Shown: piece by piece, positions 1-8,442 of the stretch
How the letters are laid out: each line of letters starts with the position of its first letter
How positions within the stretch are numbered: the stretch's first letter is position 1
Source: Pseudomonas hunanensis
GTDB lineage: Bacteria; Pseudomonadota; Gammaproteobacteria; Pseudomonadales; Pseudomonadaceae
NCBI RefSeq assembly: GCF_013393325.1
Contig: NZ_QJRC01000095.1
Location: forward strand, 868,001-932,000
DNA length: 64,000 nucleotides
Reading direction: 5' to 3'
Position numbers and translations under genes: made by a program
The notes under the pieces: model-generated
Told to the model about the DNA's origin: nothing
Seen by the model: the letters and a program-made list of their open reading frames with translations, nothing else
Database searches by the model: none

Positions 1-273
1 GACGATCCGCTGCCTTACCTGGGTGACCTGATGTTCCATGTGCTGCTGCAACCGTTGATCCATGCGCCACAGCCGCTGCTGCTGGAGGGCCCTGGAGAAG
101 CCTGGGCACAACGGCCATTGCGGCTGACCGCGCTTGCCGAGCAAGTGCTTGCAGGAAAAGCGCACTGGCTTGATCACAACCCCGCGCAGCGCTGGGTTGG
201 CGGGGTACTGATCAATGCGGCAGACAGGCCTTGGGTAGTCAGCGAGCAGGGCGAAGTCTGGCAGCGCATCTAG
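1..273 (+). CDS. C-terminal part of an unknown protein (5' end outside window)
   Basis: An open frame runs in from the left edge and stops with TAG at 271-273, so about 90 residues are visible and the true start lies outside. The tail has a run of the form LTALAEQVLAGKAHWLDHNP followed by RWVGGV. I associate this 'LT..G..VLAG....L...RW.GGV' ending with uncharacterised proteins of the DUF1835 kind, but this is memory of a pattern and not a match I can test. No membrane segment or signal is visible. It converges on the MocR-type gene on the other strand, with only 27 bases between the two stop codons. Confidence 0.5.
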   Translation, partial: DDPLPYLGDLMFHVLLQPLIHAPQPLLLEGPGEAWAQRPLRLTALAEQVLAGKAHWLDHNPAQRWVGGVLINAADRPWVVSEQGEVWQRI

Positions 274-300
274 ACCGGTGGAAGCGGCCTCGTGTCGCGT

Positions 301-1797
301 CTACACGAACCGCGCCTTGCCAATCGCTTTCGCTGCGTCCGCCAGGCGTTGGGTAGCCAACCAGATCTCACCCACATCCAGCGAAGCAAACCCCAGGCGC
401 AACGCATTTTCGGCATGACCAAACGGCGAAAACTGCCGCCCACTGCGCACCACCAGGTCCAGCTCCAGCGCGTTGTCGACCAGCTGATCCACGTTGATCG
501 CATCGGCGAACTTCACCCACAGCGCCAACCCACCTTCGGGTTCCTGTACGGTGATCTGTTCGCCGAACGCGCCATGCAAACACGCCAGCAAGGTTTCGCG
601 GCGCCGACGGTACTCGCGGTTGACCCGGCGCAAGTGTTTCTTCAGTTCGCCATCATTGATCAAGTCCGCCAGCATCCGCTGCATCACCGCATCGCCCTGC
701 CCCAGGGTAAGCGTGGCCCTGCGCTCCAGCACGGCTGTTACCTCCACCGGTGCGACGATGTAGCTGCAACGGAACGTGCTGCCCAGGGGTTTGGACAGTG
801 TGCCGATGTAAATCACATGGCGCTGCTGGCGGTCGCTGGCCAAAGGCAGGTAAGGCCGCCCAGAAAAGTGGTATTCGTAGTCGTAGTCTTCCTCGACCAC
901 GCAGAAGTCATGCTGTCGCGCCAGCTCCAGCAACTGCTGCCGGCGCCCGGCGGGCAGGCTGACCGTGGTCGGGAACTGGTGATGGGGCGTTATGTACATC
1001 ATTCGCACCTTGTGCTGCCGGCACAGGGCATCGATCTGATCGACACGGCAACCCTCATGGTCCAGGTCCACGGTTACCAGCCGGGCACCCAGCTGACGGA
1101 AAATCTCCCACGCCGGGGGATAGCTCAGGCGCTCGACCAGCACAACGTCACCTGGTTTGAGCAACACGCTGGTTACTAGCGACAGCGACATCTGCACCCC
1201 CTGGGTCAGGCAGATATGCTCGGCGCCAACGTTCAGGCTGCGATTGTGCCGCAGCATGTCGGCCAGGGCGGCGCGCAGGTAAAGGCTGCTGCAATCGCTG
1301 CCGTGGCGCACGCTGTTGCTGGTGAAGCTGCTGCGCAAGGCATTGCGGTAATAGCGGTGCAAAACAGCCTGCGGCAGCAGCCGGTGATCACAGGCGCCGT
1401 TGTCGAAAAACAAGGCCCCTGGCCGCCCCTGCTGCGCCGCAGCCTGCTCGTTCGCCTTGAAGTAGGCAACGGCGGGTTCCACGGGCAGCGCCAGGGCAAA
1501 CGGCCTGGCGGCACTCGGCGCGACCAGTGTGCCAGGCGCCAACTGCTGGCTGACGAAGGTACCCCGACGCTGCACGCTTTGCAGCCAGCCTTTGGTTTCG
1601 GCTTCCTCGTAGGCCAGGATCACTGTCTTGCGGTTGACGTTCAGCAACTGCGCCATCTCCCGCGTGCCCGGCAACGGCGTGCCAGGGCGCAGGCGGCCCT
1701 CGCTGATCGCGGCCACCAGCCCCTCGACGATCTGCCGGTACGAAGCCTGCGCCCCATCGAGCTTGAGCAGTGGCTGCCATTTACGAAGCTGGACCAT
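301..1797 (-). CDS. MocR/GabR-family PLP-binding transcriptional regulator
   Basis: 498 residues with the standard MocR architecture. The N-terminal GntR-type winged helix covers about residues 14-85 (LPGTREMAQLLNVNRKTV is its recognition part). A fold-type I aminotransferase-like domain covers about 125-498. The PLP-anchoring lysine is K336 in GTLSKPLG, and the family motifs PHHQFPT (271-277) and EEDYDYEYH (302-310) are present. The frame stays open far upstream, but the ATG at 1797 begins the family-typical sequence and the extension is antisense to the divergent gene. MocR proteins usually control a divergent neighbour and sense PLP or an amino compound. Here the neighbour is the ferredoxin-reductase-M24 fusion, and an inverted repeat lies in the shared 78-base gap. 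The effector is unknown. Confidence 0.93.
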   Translation of the reverse strand: MVQLRKWQPLLKLDGAQASYRQIVEGLVAAISEGRLRPGTPLPGTREMAQLLNVNRKTVILAYEEAETKGWLQSVQRRGTFVSQQLAPGTLVAPSAARPFALALPVEPAVAYFKANEQAAAQQGRPGALFFDNGACDHRLLPQAVLHRYYRNALRSSFTSNSVRHGSDCSSLYLRAALADMLRHNRSLNVGAEHICLTQGVQMSLSLVTSVLLKPGDVVLVERLSYPPAWEIFRQLGARLVTVDLDHEGCRVDQIDALCRQHKVRMMYITPHHQFPTTVSLPAGRRQQLLELARQHDFCVVEEDYDYEYHFSGRPYLPLASDRQQRHVIYIGTLSKPLGSTFRCSYIVAPVEVTAVLERRATLTLGQGDAVMQRMLADLINDGELKKHLRRVNREYRRRRETLLACLHGAFGEQITVQEPEGGLALWVKFADAINVDQLVDNALELDLVVRSGRQFSPFGHAENALRLGFASLDVGEIWLATQRLADAAKAIGKARFV

Positions 1798-1813
1798 ATG
1801 AATTATCCAAAAC

Positions 1814-1858
1814 TGGAGGTTCTGCTGGTCCTGGACTATAGCAACAATCGAACCTCCA
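1814..1858. promoter_or_regulatory. Inverted repeat between MocR gene and reductase fusion, likely operator
   Basis: The gap between the divergent starts at 1797 and 1876 holds a perfect 9-bp inverted repeat: TGGAGGTTC at 1814-1822 and GAACCTCCA at 1850-1858. The arm centres are 36 bp apart, between three and four helical turns. The spacer contains the ACTATA/TATAGT-like stretch (about 1835-1840) that could serve as a -10 element for either strand. MocR-type dimers typically bind separated repeats of this kind. That this one is the operator is inference. Confidence 0.55.
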
Positions 1859-1875
1859 ATTGCCCCGAGGTGTTC

Positions 1876-3564
1876 ATGCAAAGCCGCCACGTCATCGAAT
1901 TGTCGCCCTCGGGCAAAACCTTCGACGCCAGCCACGAACTGCTGCTCGATGCCATGCTCGCCAGCGGGCTGCCGGTACCTTTCTCGTGCCGCCGCGGCGC
2001 CTGCGGCTCGTGCAAGGTCAAGGTGGTGTCGGGGCAGTATCAGGACAAGCAGCGGGATGCGGATACACCGGCCCCCTCCTATCCCTTGGCTGCAGACGAA
2101 ATGCTGTTGTGCCAGAGCCATGCCTGCAGCGACATGCGCCTGGAAATTCCGGGCTGGTCGCTGGACACCCCAACCCTGGAAACTCACGCTCAGGTTGTTG
2201 GCCAGCGCGCGCTGAGCACCGATATCGTCGAACTGGTGCTGCAACCTGCTCAGCCGCTGGACGTCCGGGCCGGCCAGTACGTGCGGTTTCGGCTGGACAA
2301 CGGCGACAGCCGCTGTTTCTCCATTGCCAACCTGCCTGCCCAGCAGCAAGGGCAGTTGGTGTTTCACATCCGCAAGGTCAGCGGTGGCCTGTTCACCGAA
2401 GGTCTGCTGCCCACCCTGCAAGCAGGTGCTTCGGTAAAGCTCGAAGGCCCGCTGGGCGCCTGTACTTGGCAGCACGATGAGCAACGCCCGCTGGTGCTGT
2501 TGGCCACCGGCACAGGCTACGCCGGCATCAAGCCCTTGTTGCTGACTGCCCTGGCTCGCGACGCCGAGGTGGCCCTGTACTGGGGTGGCTCATCGACGGC
2601 CGATTTCTACGACCACGCGTTTCTCGACCAGGCCAGTGGGGCGCACCCACACTTTCGCTGGTACCCGGTACTCGCGGGCCAGGCACGCATCCAGCAGGTC
2701 GCGCTCGGCCAGCCCCACCACTGGGAAGAAACCCAGGTCTATGCCTGCGGCAATCCCGCGATGATCAGCCAGGCGCGCGAACAATGCGTTGCGGCGGGCG
2801 TGCTACCCCATCGCTTTGTCGCCGAGGCCTTTGTCGCCAGCGGCGCGGCGGCCACCCAGGCCTCAGCAGCCAGCACGCTGCACCCTGAGCTGGAAAAGGT
2901 CGGCCCACGCTACTCGCTGGACGGCATGCTCGCGGCCCGCGAGCAGTCGGTAAGGTCCGTGGCCGCTATTGCCAGCCAACTGCAAGTCGGCATGACCACC
3001 GCCCAGGCGCTGGAGATGGCCGCGCAAACCCTGCAGGCAATGGGCGCGTCGCACACCTGGCACCCCACCTACATCCGTTTTGGCGACGATACCGTACGCA
3101 CACCCCGGCAAGGCATTGATCTGCAGCGCGTATTACGTAGCACAGACATTGTCGTGGTCGACGTGGGCCCGGTGTGGGATGGCTATGAGGGCGACTATGG
3201 CGACACCTTCGTGTTTGGCCAGCACCCACTGCACCACGCCTGCGTGAAGGCACTGCATGAAGTGTTCGACGAAACCCGCCAGGCCTGGGGGCGTGGGCTG
3301 ACCGGTCGCGAGCTTTATGACTTCGCAGAGCGCAGTGCCCAGGCCAAAGGCTGGCAGCTGGAGCGCAACCTGGCCGGGCACCGCATCGCCGACTTCCCGC
3401 ATGTGTTGTATGGCCAGGACAAGCTGGCCGAGGTGGGAATCGTGCCCAGCGAAGTGGTGTGGGTATTGGAGATTCAGTTGTGCCACCCTACCGAGCCGGT
3501 CGGGGCATTCTTTGAAGATATCCTGATTGGCGACGCCAGGTCGGCCGTGGCTACGGCTGCTTGA
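1876..3564 (+). CDS. Fusion protein: [2Fe-2S] ferredoxin + FAD/NAD(P)H reductase + M24 metallopeptidase-like domain
   Basis: 562 residues in one uninterrupted frame. Residues 1-95 are a plant-type [2Fe-2S] ferredoxin with ligands C38, C43, C46 and C79. Residues about 100-325 are a ferredoxin-NADP-reductase-type module, with RCFSIAN (FAD site, 146-152), GTGY (NAD site, 212-215) and CGNPAM (291-296). After a short Ala-rich linker, residues about 345-555 form an M24 (aminopeptidase P/creatinase 'pita-bread') domain. Candidate metal ligands are D429, D440, H502, E532 and E547. The start at 1876 has GAGG at 1867-1870, 5 bases upstream; an earlier ATG at 1798 would overlap the operator region. M24 proteins like this are normally separate polypeptides. 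The enzyme may reduce or oxygenate a substrate and hydrolyse it, but no activity is known to me. The divergent MocR gene suggests induction by a metabolite. Confidence 0.88.
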   Translation: MQSRHVIELSPSGKTFDASHELLLDAMLASGLPVPFSCRRGACGSCKVKVVSGQYQDKQRDADTPAPSYPLAADEMLLCQSHACSDMRLEIPGWSLDTPTLETHAQVVGQRALSTDIVELVLQPAQPLDVRAGQYVRFRLDNGDSRCFSIANLPAQQQGQLVFHIRKVSGGLFTEGLLPTLQAGASVKLEGPLGACTWQHDEQRPLVLLATGTGYAGIKPLLLTALARDAEVALYWGGSSTADFYDHAFLDQASGAHPHFRWYPVLAGQARIQQVALGQPHHWEETQVYACGNPAMISQAREQCVAAGVLPHRFVAEAFVASGAAATQASAASTLHPELEKVGPRYSLDGMLAAREQSVRSVAAIASQLQVGMTTAQALEMAAQTLQAMGASHTWHPTYIRFGDDTVRTPRQGIDLQRVLRSTDIVVVDVGPVWDGYEGDYGDTFVFGQHPLHHACVKALHEVFDETRQAWGRGLTGRELYDFAERSAQAKGWQLERNLAGHRIADFPHVLYGQDKLAEVGIVPSEVVWVLEIQLCHPTEPVGAFFEDILIGDARSAVATAA

Positions 3565-3762
3565 TACCACCGTCAGCAAGCAAGGTGCGCGTCAATCAGG
3601 CGCGCGACCACTTCGGCAGGCTATGAGCGGCATCGCCGAACACCTCAAGGCAGGCGTACGAGGTGCTGCCTGAGACGCGCGAAATGTAGTGCCCAGGCAT
3701 GCAAAAAAACTTGATTCAAGCGATGATGAGGCAAAACGCCACCACCCATAAGGACATACCCC
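3565..3762. other. Gap between fusion gene and GmrSD-like gene, with a tiny minus-strand ORF
   Basis: No convincing gene. On the minus strand, 3700-3596 encodes a 34-residue peptide beginning MPGHYISRVSG and ending LPKWSRA. Its composition looks protein-like, so it may be a small gene or a remnant, but I cannot name a family. No strong terminator hairpin with a T tract was seen. Confidence 0.25.
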
Positions 3763-5457
3763 GTGGACGCCTCGTCAACCATTCGCAGCATGCTGGCCAA
3801 CAACCGCATCGTGGTGCCTGCCTATCAACGCGCCTATGCCTGGGATACGCCAGTTGAAGGTTCGACCCGCGCCAGCCAGACACAGGTGTTTCTTTCCGAC
3901 CTGGAAGCCTACCGCAACAGCCACTCCCGCAGCCCTTATTACTTCGGCCATTTCCTGTTCGAACAGACGCAGGGAGAGTATCGGGTCATCGACGGCCAGC
4001 AGCGCCTGACCACGATCACGCTGTTTTTGGCGGCACTGTTCGCGTGCTTGCAAGCCAAACGCGCCCTGACCGAAGATGAGCAGGACTGCTACAAGGACAT
4101 GATCAGACGGGACAGTCAGATCCGCTTGAAGACGGTCGAATACGACAACCAGATCTTTGTCGATTATGTAATCAACCAATCCAGAACTGTCGCTCCTGCT
4201 TCGCTCACCACATCTGCCCAGCGACTCATCAATGGGTTCGACTTCTTCAAAAAGAAGCTGGGGGCTCAGCCTGAAGCGTACCTGACGGACATGCTGCGGA
4301 TAGTGTCCCAGGCTTCGTGCAGTACGCACCCGGTGCGGGACGAGGCAGAAGCCATTCAGATGTTCATCTTCCAGAACAACCGCGGCAAGCGCCCGTCCAA
4401 CCTTGAGGTGGTGAAGGCGCAGTTCATGTATGCCATCCACCTTCATGGCGAAGATCAGCAAGCGAAAGACAGCCTGATCGAAGAGGTCCAGCAGCGCTTC
4501 GAGACCATCTACAAGTCGATCTCAGCCATTGAATACCGCATCAATGAAGACGACGTGCTGCAGTACACCTTGCGCGTCCACTTCAATACCCTGTGGGAGA
4601 GTGGCGCGCTGGAGCGGATTGAAAAAATGCTCGCAGCTGAGGCGCCTCTTGAGTTTGTGCGAGACTTCACCTGCTCGCTGGCCATCAGTTTCGAGCATTT
4701 GTCAGAGTTCTTCGGCGATGACGAGCGAAGCAGCTTTCCGATCCACTCACTGGTGAGCTTGGGCGGGATCGCGATTGCATTGCCCTTTATTCTCAAGGCC
4801 TATCGTTTTGGCCTTCCCCTGCCGGACAGGAACGCGCTGTGCGTCGCTTTTGAAAGCTTGATCATCCGTCATCGCCTGATTGGTACCCGTGCGGATATCA
4901 CGTCACGCATCAATGATGTCTACGAGGCCTTTACCAGCGACGCGCCGACGATAGCCCCTATCCTCGCGCGCATCGAGTACCTCAAGACCGTAACCAGCGG
5001 CTGGTGGGCTTTTTGGAACAATGAAAGGCTGGCAGAGGCTTTAGAATGGAATATCCGGCATTCCATCGCCAGGCATTTGCTCTGGAAGTATGAAGTCCAC
5101 CTGGAAGGACAAGGCCAGCGCGGTTACGCGCCACGGCGCAGCAACGACACCGAGCGTCCAGAGCTGGAGCATATCGCGCCCAGCACCGAGCCCGCCGCTC
5201 GCCCACATGGTTACGGTACCTACGACGAAACGTTCAAGGGCGAATATCTGAACTGCCTCGGCAATTACTTGCTGCTGTCCAAACCCCACAACTGTGCAGT
5301 GGGGAACATCCCATTCAGCGAAAAGCTGGCGACCTATAAGCACACCTTCCAGCAGCGGGAAATCGCTACGTTCGTCAGCGCCGGCGGCCTGTGGGACCGA
5401 GATGCAATCCAGGTTCGGCACGATAAAATCGTCGCCGCACTGATGGCTGAGCTTTAA
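3763..5457 (+). CDS. GmrSD-like restriction/defence protein (DUF262 + DUF1524 HNH-type)
   Basis: 564 residues. The N-terminal DUF262 (ParB/Srx-like nucleotide-handling) domain shows VPAYQRAYAW at 18-27 and the signature DGQQR at 77-81 followed by LTTITLF. A long helical middle follows. The C-terminal DUF1524 HNH-like nuclease part has ELEHIAPS (467-474, H470) and LGNYLLLS (499-506). Known relatives include the type IV modification-dependent enzyme GmrSD, BrxU and SspE, which act against phage DNA with modified bases or in phosphorothioate systems. Both halves sit in one chain, as in fused GmrSD proteins. The GTG start at 3763 is preceded by AAGGA at 3750-3754. The unknown gene 31 bases downstream is probably co-transcribed. 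No methylase or dnd/brx genes lie nearby, so it may be a stand-alone system. Confidence 0.85.
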   Translation: MDASSTIRSMLANNRIVVPAYQRAYAWDTPVEGSTRASQTQVFLSDLEAYRNSHSRSPYYFGHFLFEQTQGEYRVIDGQQRLTTITLFLAALFACLQAKRALTEDEQDCYKDMIRRDSQIRLKTVEYDNQIFVDYVINQSRTVAPASLTTSAQRLINGFDFFKKKLGAQPEAYLTDMLRIVSQASCSTHPVRDEAEAIQMFIFQNNRGKRPSNLEVVKAQFMYAIHLHGEDQQAKDSLIEEVQQRFETIYKSISAIEYRINEDDVLQYTLRVHFNTLWESGALERIEKMLAAEAPLEFVRDFTCSLAISFEHLSEFFGDDERSSFPIHSLVSLGGIAIALPFILKAYRFGLPLPDRNALCVAFESLIIRHRLIGTRADITSRINDVYEAFTSDAPTIAPILARIEYLKTVTSGWWAFWNNERLAEALEWNIRHSIARHLLWKYEVHLEGQGQRGYAPRRSNDTERPELEHIAPSTEPAARPHGYGTYDETFKGEYLNCLGNYLLLSKPHNCAVGNIPFSEKLATYKHTFQQREIATFVSAGGLWDRDAIQVRHDKIVAALMAEL

Positions 5458-5488
5458 GTAACCGATAGACACCACATGGAATTGAAAA

Positions 5489-6025
5489 ATGCTTCAATGG
5501 CCCGCCCACTCAAAGATCACTTGCTTTAATGCAAAAAATGAAGTCATCGCCGACTCTGCTCGCAGCAGGCTGGATTTGGCAGACTCGCTGATGTTGCACC
5601 ACGACCACAAGAAGCCATTAACTTGTCACATTGAGGTTCTCACCAGGTCGGCCGACTGGACCACCTGGAACTCAGTCAATGTGAAAAGGATTGAAGACCA
5701 TATCGTCTACGACCTTGAATTTGACGGTTACCAGGTAAAAATCGAACGCGTCAGCAAGCCCAGCAGAACGTTGTGCAGCAAACCCTTCCGGTGGCAGCTC
5801 GAAATAAGCGTTGAAGAAGACAACGCGCTTGCGCTGGATAAAAAGCCTATCGGCACGCGTTTCAAGGTGGCTCGAAGCGATGCCTCGGTCAAAACCATTC
5901 AAACCACTATCGAGAAGGTGTTCGGTTTACCCCATGGCTCCGTTTGTTTACTGACGCCCGATGGCCAAAACGCCAATTTGCGCACCTCCATAAAAAACCT
6001 GAGGAGCAAATGGAAACAGAGCTAA
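5489..6025 (+). CDS. Unknown protein, possible partner of the GmrSD-like gene
   Basis: 178 residues, unrecognised. It has no signal peptide or membrane span and reads as a soluble alpha/beta protein. A middle part rich in beta-type sequence (VYDLEFDGYQVKIERV) is followed by a basic C-terminus ending in NLRSKWKQS. The start is 31 bases after the nuclease gene with no terminator between, which suggests one transcript. By eye the base composition is clearly lower in GC than the flanking ami and bcs genes, and rarer codons such as AAA, AAT and ATA are common. Both points fit recent acquisition. It could be a regulator, specificity factor or immunity-like partner of the nuclease, or simply a passenger. 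No function is claimed. Confidence 0.6.
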   Translation: MLQWPAHSKITCFNAKNEVIADSARSRLDLADSLMLHHDHKKPLTCHIEVLTRSADWTTWNSVNVKRIEDHIVYDLEFDGYQVKIERVSKPSRTLCSKPFRWQLEISVEEDNALALDKKPIGTRFKVARSDASVKTIQTTIEKVFGLPHGSVCLLTPDGQNANLRTSIKNLRSKWKQS

Positions 6026-6041
6026 CGCTTACCCCCTGTCG

Positions 6042-6076
6042 GCGCCCTTGCCGCGGGCTAGCGTAAGCAAGGGCGC
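6042..6076. terminator. Hairpin between convergent transcripts
   Basis: Perfect 10-bp arms GCGCCCTTGC (6042-6051) and GCAAGGGCGC (6067-6076) flank a 15-base loop. It lies between the end of the unknown gene (6025) and the end of amiS (6158), so it could stop both transcripts. There is no T tract on either side, so termination may be weak or Rho-assisted. Confidence 0.45.
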
Positions 6077-6157
6077 AGGTAGAAACGAATGCTGATGCGG
6101 CGTGGAGGCTTCTTGTTTGATCCGCCTCCAACCCTTCCCAAGCCACCAACATACCCA

Positions 6158-6670
6158 TCAGCCCATTTGCTGCCACAAGATCAACAACCCCGGCACCCAC
6201 GCCGTAAAGATCGCGCACGCCAGGGTCATTACCGCCACTAGCCGCTGGATTTTCCTGGCCAATGCCAGCAGCAGGAAAAAGCTGAACCACAGCACCGTCC
6301 AGGCCGCCCAGTTCAGCACATCCCACACCTTCATCAACCCTTCGGCACCGGGGATGGAGCTGACCGTCACCACCAGCGCCGTCACGCTGACGAACAGACA
6401 GAACCAGCCCAGCCCACGGCCATCGACTTGCAGCAGTTGGTTCGCGGCCACCCATAGGTAGGTAAAAGCGAACAAGAGGGTCAAGGCACCTGCCTTGATA
6501 CCTTCGGCCGAACCCACCACGAAGATCAGGTAGACCGCCACCAACAGGCTGAGCGAACCGACGAACAGATTGATCACTGCCACTTCGCGGTCAGTGATAC
6601 GCCCCATCAGCCAGATGCTGTTGATGAACAACACCGCCCCCACATACAGCAGAACCAGTCCGTACAACAT
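6158..6670 (-). CDS. amiS: AmiS, AmiS/UreI-family amide/urea channel
   Basis: 170 residues and almost wholly hydrophobic, with about six membrane segments. It starts MLYGLVLLYVGAVLFINSIWLMGRI, the expected N-terminus of the AmiS/UreI family. Members form small inner-membrane pores for urea or short-chain amides. Here it would let acetamide-type inducers and substrates enter. It is the last gene of the operon, 12 bases after amiR. Length agrees with P. aeruginosa AmiS. Confidence 0.93.
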   Translation of the reverse strand: MLYGLVLLYVGAVLFINSIWLMGRITDREVAVINLFVGSLSLLVAVYLIFVVGSAEGIKAGALTLLFAFTYLWVAANQLLQVDGRGLGWFCLFVSVTALVVTVSSIPGAEGLMKVWDVLNWAAWTVLWFSFFLLLALARKIQRLVAVMTLACAIFTAWVPGLLILWQQMG

Positions 6671-6682
6671 GGCAACCTCTTC

Positions 6683-7267
6683 TCATTCAAATTGTTTTAG
6701 GGTTTTTCTTGCCATTTCCAATATCGACAACCGTTGTTTCATTGCCTCTTTCGACAAGTAGGCATGGGCTTCAGGCTCCTGCCAGCCCTGGGCGGCCATC
6801 AGCAGGACCTTGGCCTTGTTGATGTCGGCCTGATGTTCCAAGCGCTCCTGCAACTGGGCGTTCTTCTGCAGCAAGCGGGCTTGGGCTTCGCTGTTGCTTC
6901 TGGCGCACACCAGCGCCGGTAGCACCTTGTGGTTGTCCAGCGGCAGCACCATCACGCCGTGACACCCCAATTCCAGAATTTGCGAGAGAATGGTCGGGCT
7001 TTCGTACTCCACCAACGCAATAGCGGTAAGGCGTACCCCACCCTGAGCCAGCAACTTGCCCAGCTCGGCGTGGTGGCGGCCTTCGAACACCCCGCAAAAC
7101 ACCAGGTCGGTGTGGGTGTCGAACGCCTTGGGCGGTGGCCAGCACTGTTTCACCGAGCAGCCGATGCGCATCAACTGCAACACCAGGGCATCGGTGATTT
7201 CACTGGGCGGGCAAACAATGCCCACATGCAGCTCACGCAGCGTGTTGAGGATATTCGACGTGCTCAT
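6683..7267 (-). CDS. amiR: AmiR, ANTAR-type transcription antitermination regulator
   Basis: 194 residues. The N-terminal part (about 1-125) is a receiver-like fold without a phosphorylation site, as in P. aeruginosa AmiR. A coiled-coil stretch follows (QKNAQLQERLEHQADINKAK). The C-terminal ANTAR RNA-binding three-helix domain (about 130-190) includes LLMAAQGWQEPEAHAYLSKEAM. AmiR binds the amiE leader RNA and prevents termination. AmiC holds it silent until an amide is bound. The ATG overlaps the amiC stop by 4 bases, which suits stoichiometric AmiC-AmiR assembly. Its likely target, a leader terminator, is visible at 10741-10766. Confidence 0.93.
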   Translation of the reverse strand: MSTSNILNTLRELHVGIVCPPSEITDALVLQLMRIGCSVKQCWPPPKAFDTHTDLVFCGVFEGRHHAELGKLLAQGGVRLTAIALVEYESPTILSQILELGCHGVMVLPLDNHKVLPALVCARSNSEAQARLLQKNAQLQERLEHQADINKAKVLLMAAQGWQEPEAHAYLSKEAMKQRLSILEMARKTLKQFE

Positions 7268-8421
7268 GAGGGACCGCCTCCTGCCATGCTCGCGGTCCAG
7301 TCATCCAGGTTATGCACCACCACGTAGGGGTCGGGGCGTATGGCCGTAGGCGATTGCCATTTGATGCAGATCTGCCCATCTCCATCGATCTCGCCAATGC
7401 GCGCGAACAGGTGCGAATGGTTGTTCTGTTGCTCCACCCGCACGCTGCCCTGGGGGCTGTCCATGCCGACGTGGTACAGGTGATTGCGAATCACCTCGAC
7501 CTCCAGGCTGTCGGTGGCATTCACCGCCTGGCACAGCATACGCATTTGGCTATAGGCCGCCTCAGCCCAGGCAGTGATGCAGACTTCTGCCGGGAAGAAC
7601 GCACGGCACTGGCTGACGAACGCCTTGCTTTGCGGCGTCTCGACGCTGGTAAAGTACGGTGCGACGACGATATTGCCACGGGCCACCTCGGCGCCCATTT
7701 CGGCAATTTCTGCCTCACTGGTGGTCAAGCTGGCGATCGGCGGCCGGGGGGCATTGCCGTAACGCTGGGCCAATGCCTGATAGAAACTGGCCGTACCCGT
7801 ACCGACCACGGTCGAAAACACTACATCCGGAGCAGAGCGCACAACCCGCTCCACCACCTGCGCCAGGTCATCAGCCGAGGGGTACAGAGGCATATAGGCC
7901 TCTTCCACCACCTCGCCGCCATGCTGTTTGTACAGGTGCCGCATGACATGGTTGCTTTCTCGCGGATAGATGTAGTCAGAGCCGACGAAGGCGACCCTGG
8001 CGCCGTAATGCCGTGTCAGGTACGCCGCCAGCGGCGCGCTGTTCTGGTTGGGCGCCGGCCCACCGTAGATGATGTTGGGCGAGTACTCGAAGCCCTCGTA
8101 GGGCGTGGGGTAGAACAGCAAACCGTCGGCACGCTCGATGACGGGCATCACGGCTTTGCGGGTATGCGACATGTAGCAGCCGAGCATCAGGCGCACACCG
8201 TGGTTACGCACATATTCATCACACAAGTTGCGATAACGGTCCGGGTCGCCCCCGGGGTCGCCAACCAGGGTCAATACCGGCTGGCCGAGCACCCCCCCTT
8301 CGCGGTTGACCTGGTCTGCCGCCAGCAGCGCGCCATATCGCTGCGAGCGTTCGATGGCTGCAGTAACGCCGGTTTCGGCGAACAGCAAGCCCACTTTCAA
8401 TTGCCTGTCTTGTCTACTCAT
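7264..8421 (-). CDS. amiC: AmiC, amide-sensing negative regulator of AmiR
   Basis: 385 residues, the same length as P. aeruginosa AmiC and closely similar throughout (ETGVTAAIERSQRYGALLA, GCYMSHTRKAVMPVIERADG, YPTPYEGFEYSPNIIYGGP). It has the two-lobed periplasmic-binding-protein fold but no signal peptide, so it acts in the cytoplasm. It binds acetamide-like ligands and sequesters AmiR when empty. The ATG at 8421 is chosen over the upstream in-frame TTG at 8439. It matches the family N-terminus and has an AGGAC ribosome site 7 bases upstream. It lies 21 bases after amiB and overlaps amiR by 4. Confidence 0.95.
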   Translation of the reverse strand: MSRQDRQLKVGLLFAETGVTAAIERSQRYGALLAADQVNREGGVLGQPVLTLVGDPGGDPDRYRNLCDEYVRNHGVRLMLGCYMSHTRKAVMPVIERADGLLFYPTPYEGFEYSPNIIYGGPAPNQNSAPLAAYLTRHYGARVAFVGSDYIYPRESNHVMRHLYKQHGGEVVEEAYMPLYPSADDLAQVVERVVRSAPDVVFSTVVGTGTASFYQALAQRYGNAPRPPIASLTTSEAEIAEMGAEVARGNIVVAPYFTSVETPQSKAFVSQCRAFFPAEVCITAWAEAAYSQMRMLCQAVNATDSLEVEVIRNHLYHVGMDSPQGSVRVEQQNNHSHLFARIGEIDGDGQICIKWQSPTAIRPDPYVVVHNLDDWTASMAGGGPS

Positions 8422-8442
8422 CACACCGTCCTGTGACAACCT

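Noticed and set aside
1798..2484. Upstream extension of the MocR frame on the minus strand
   Set aside because: It runs antisense through the ferredoxin-reductase gene; the family-typical N-terminus begins at 1797.
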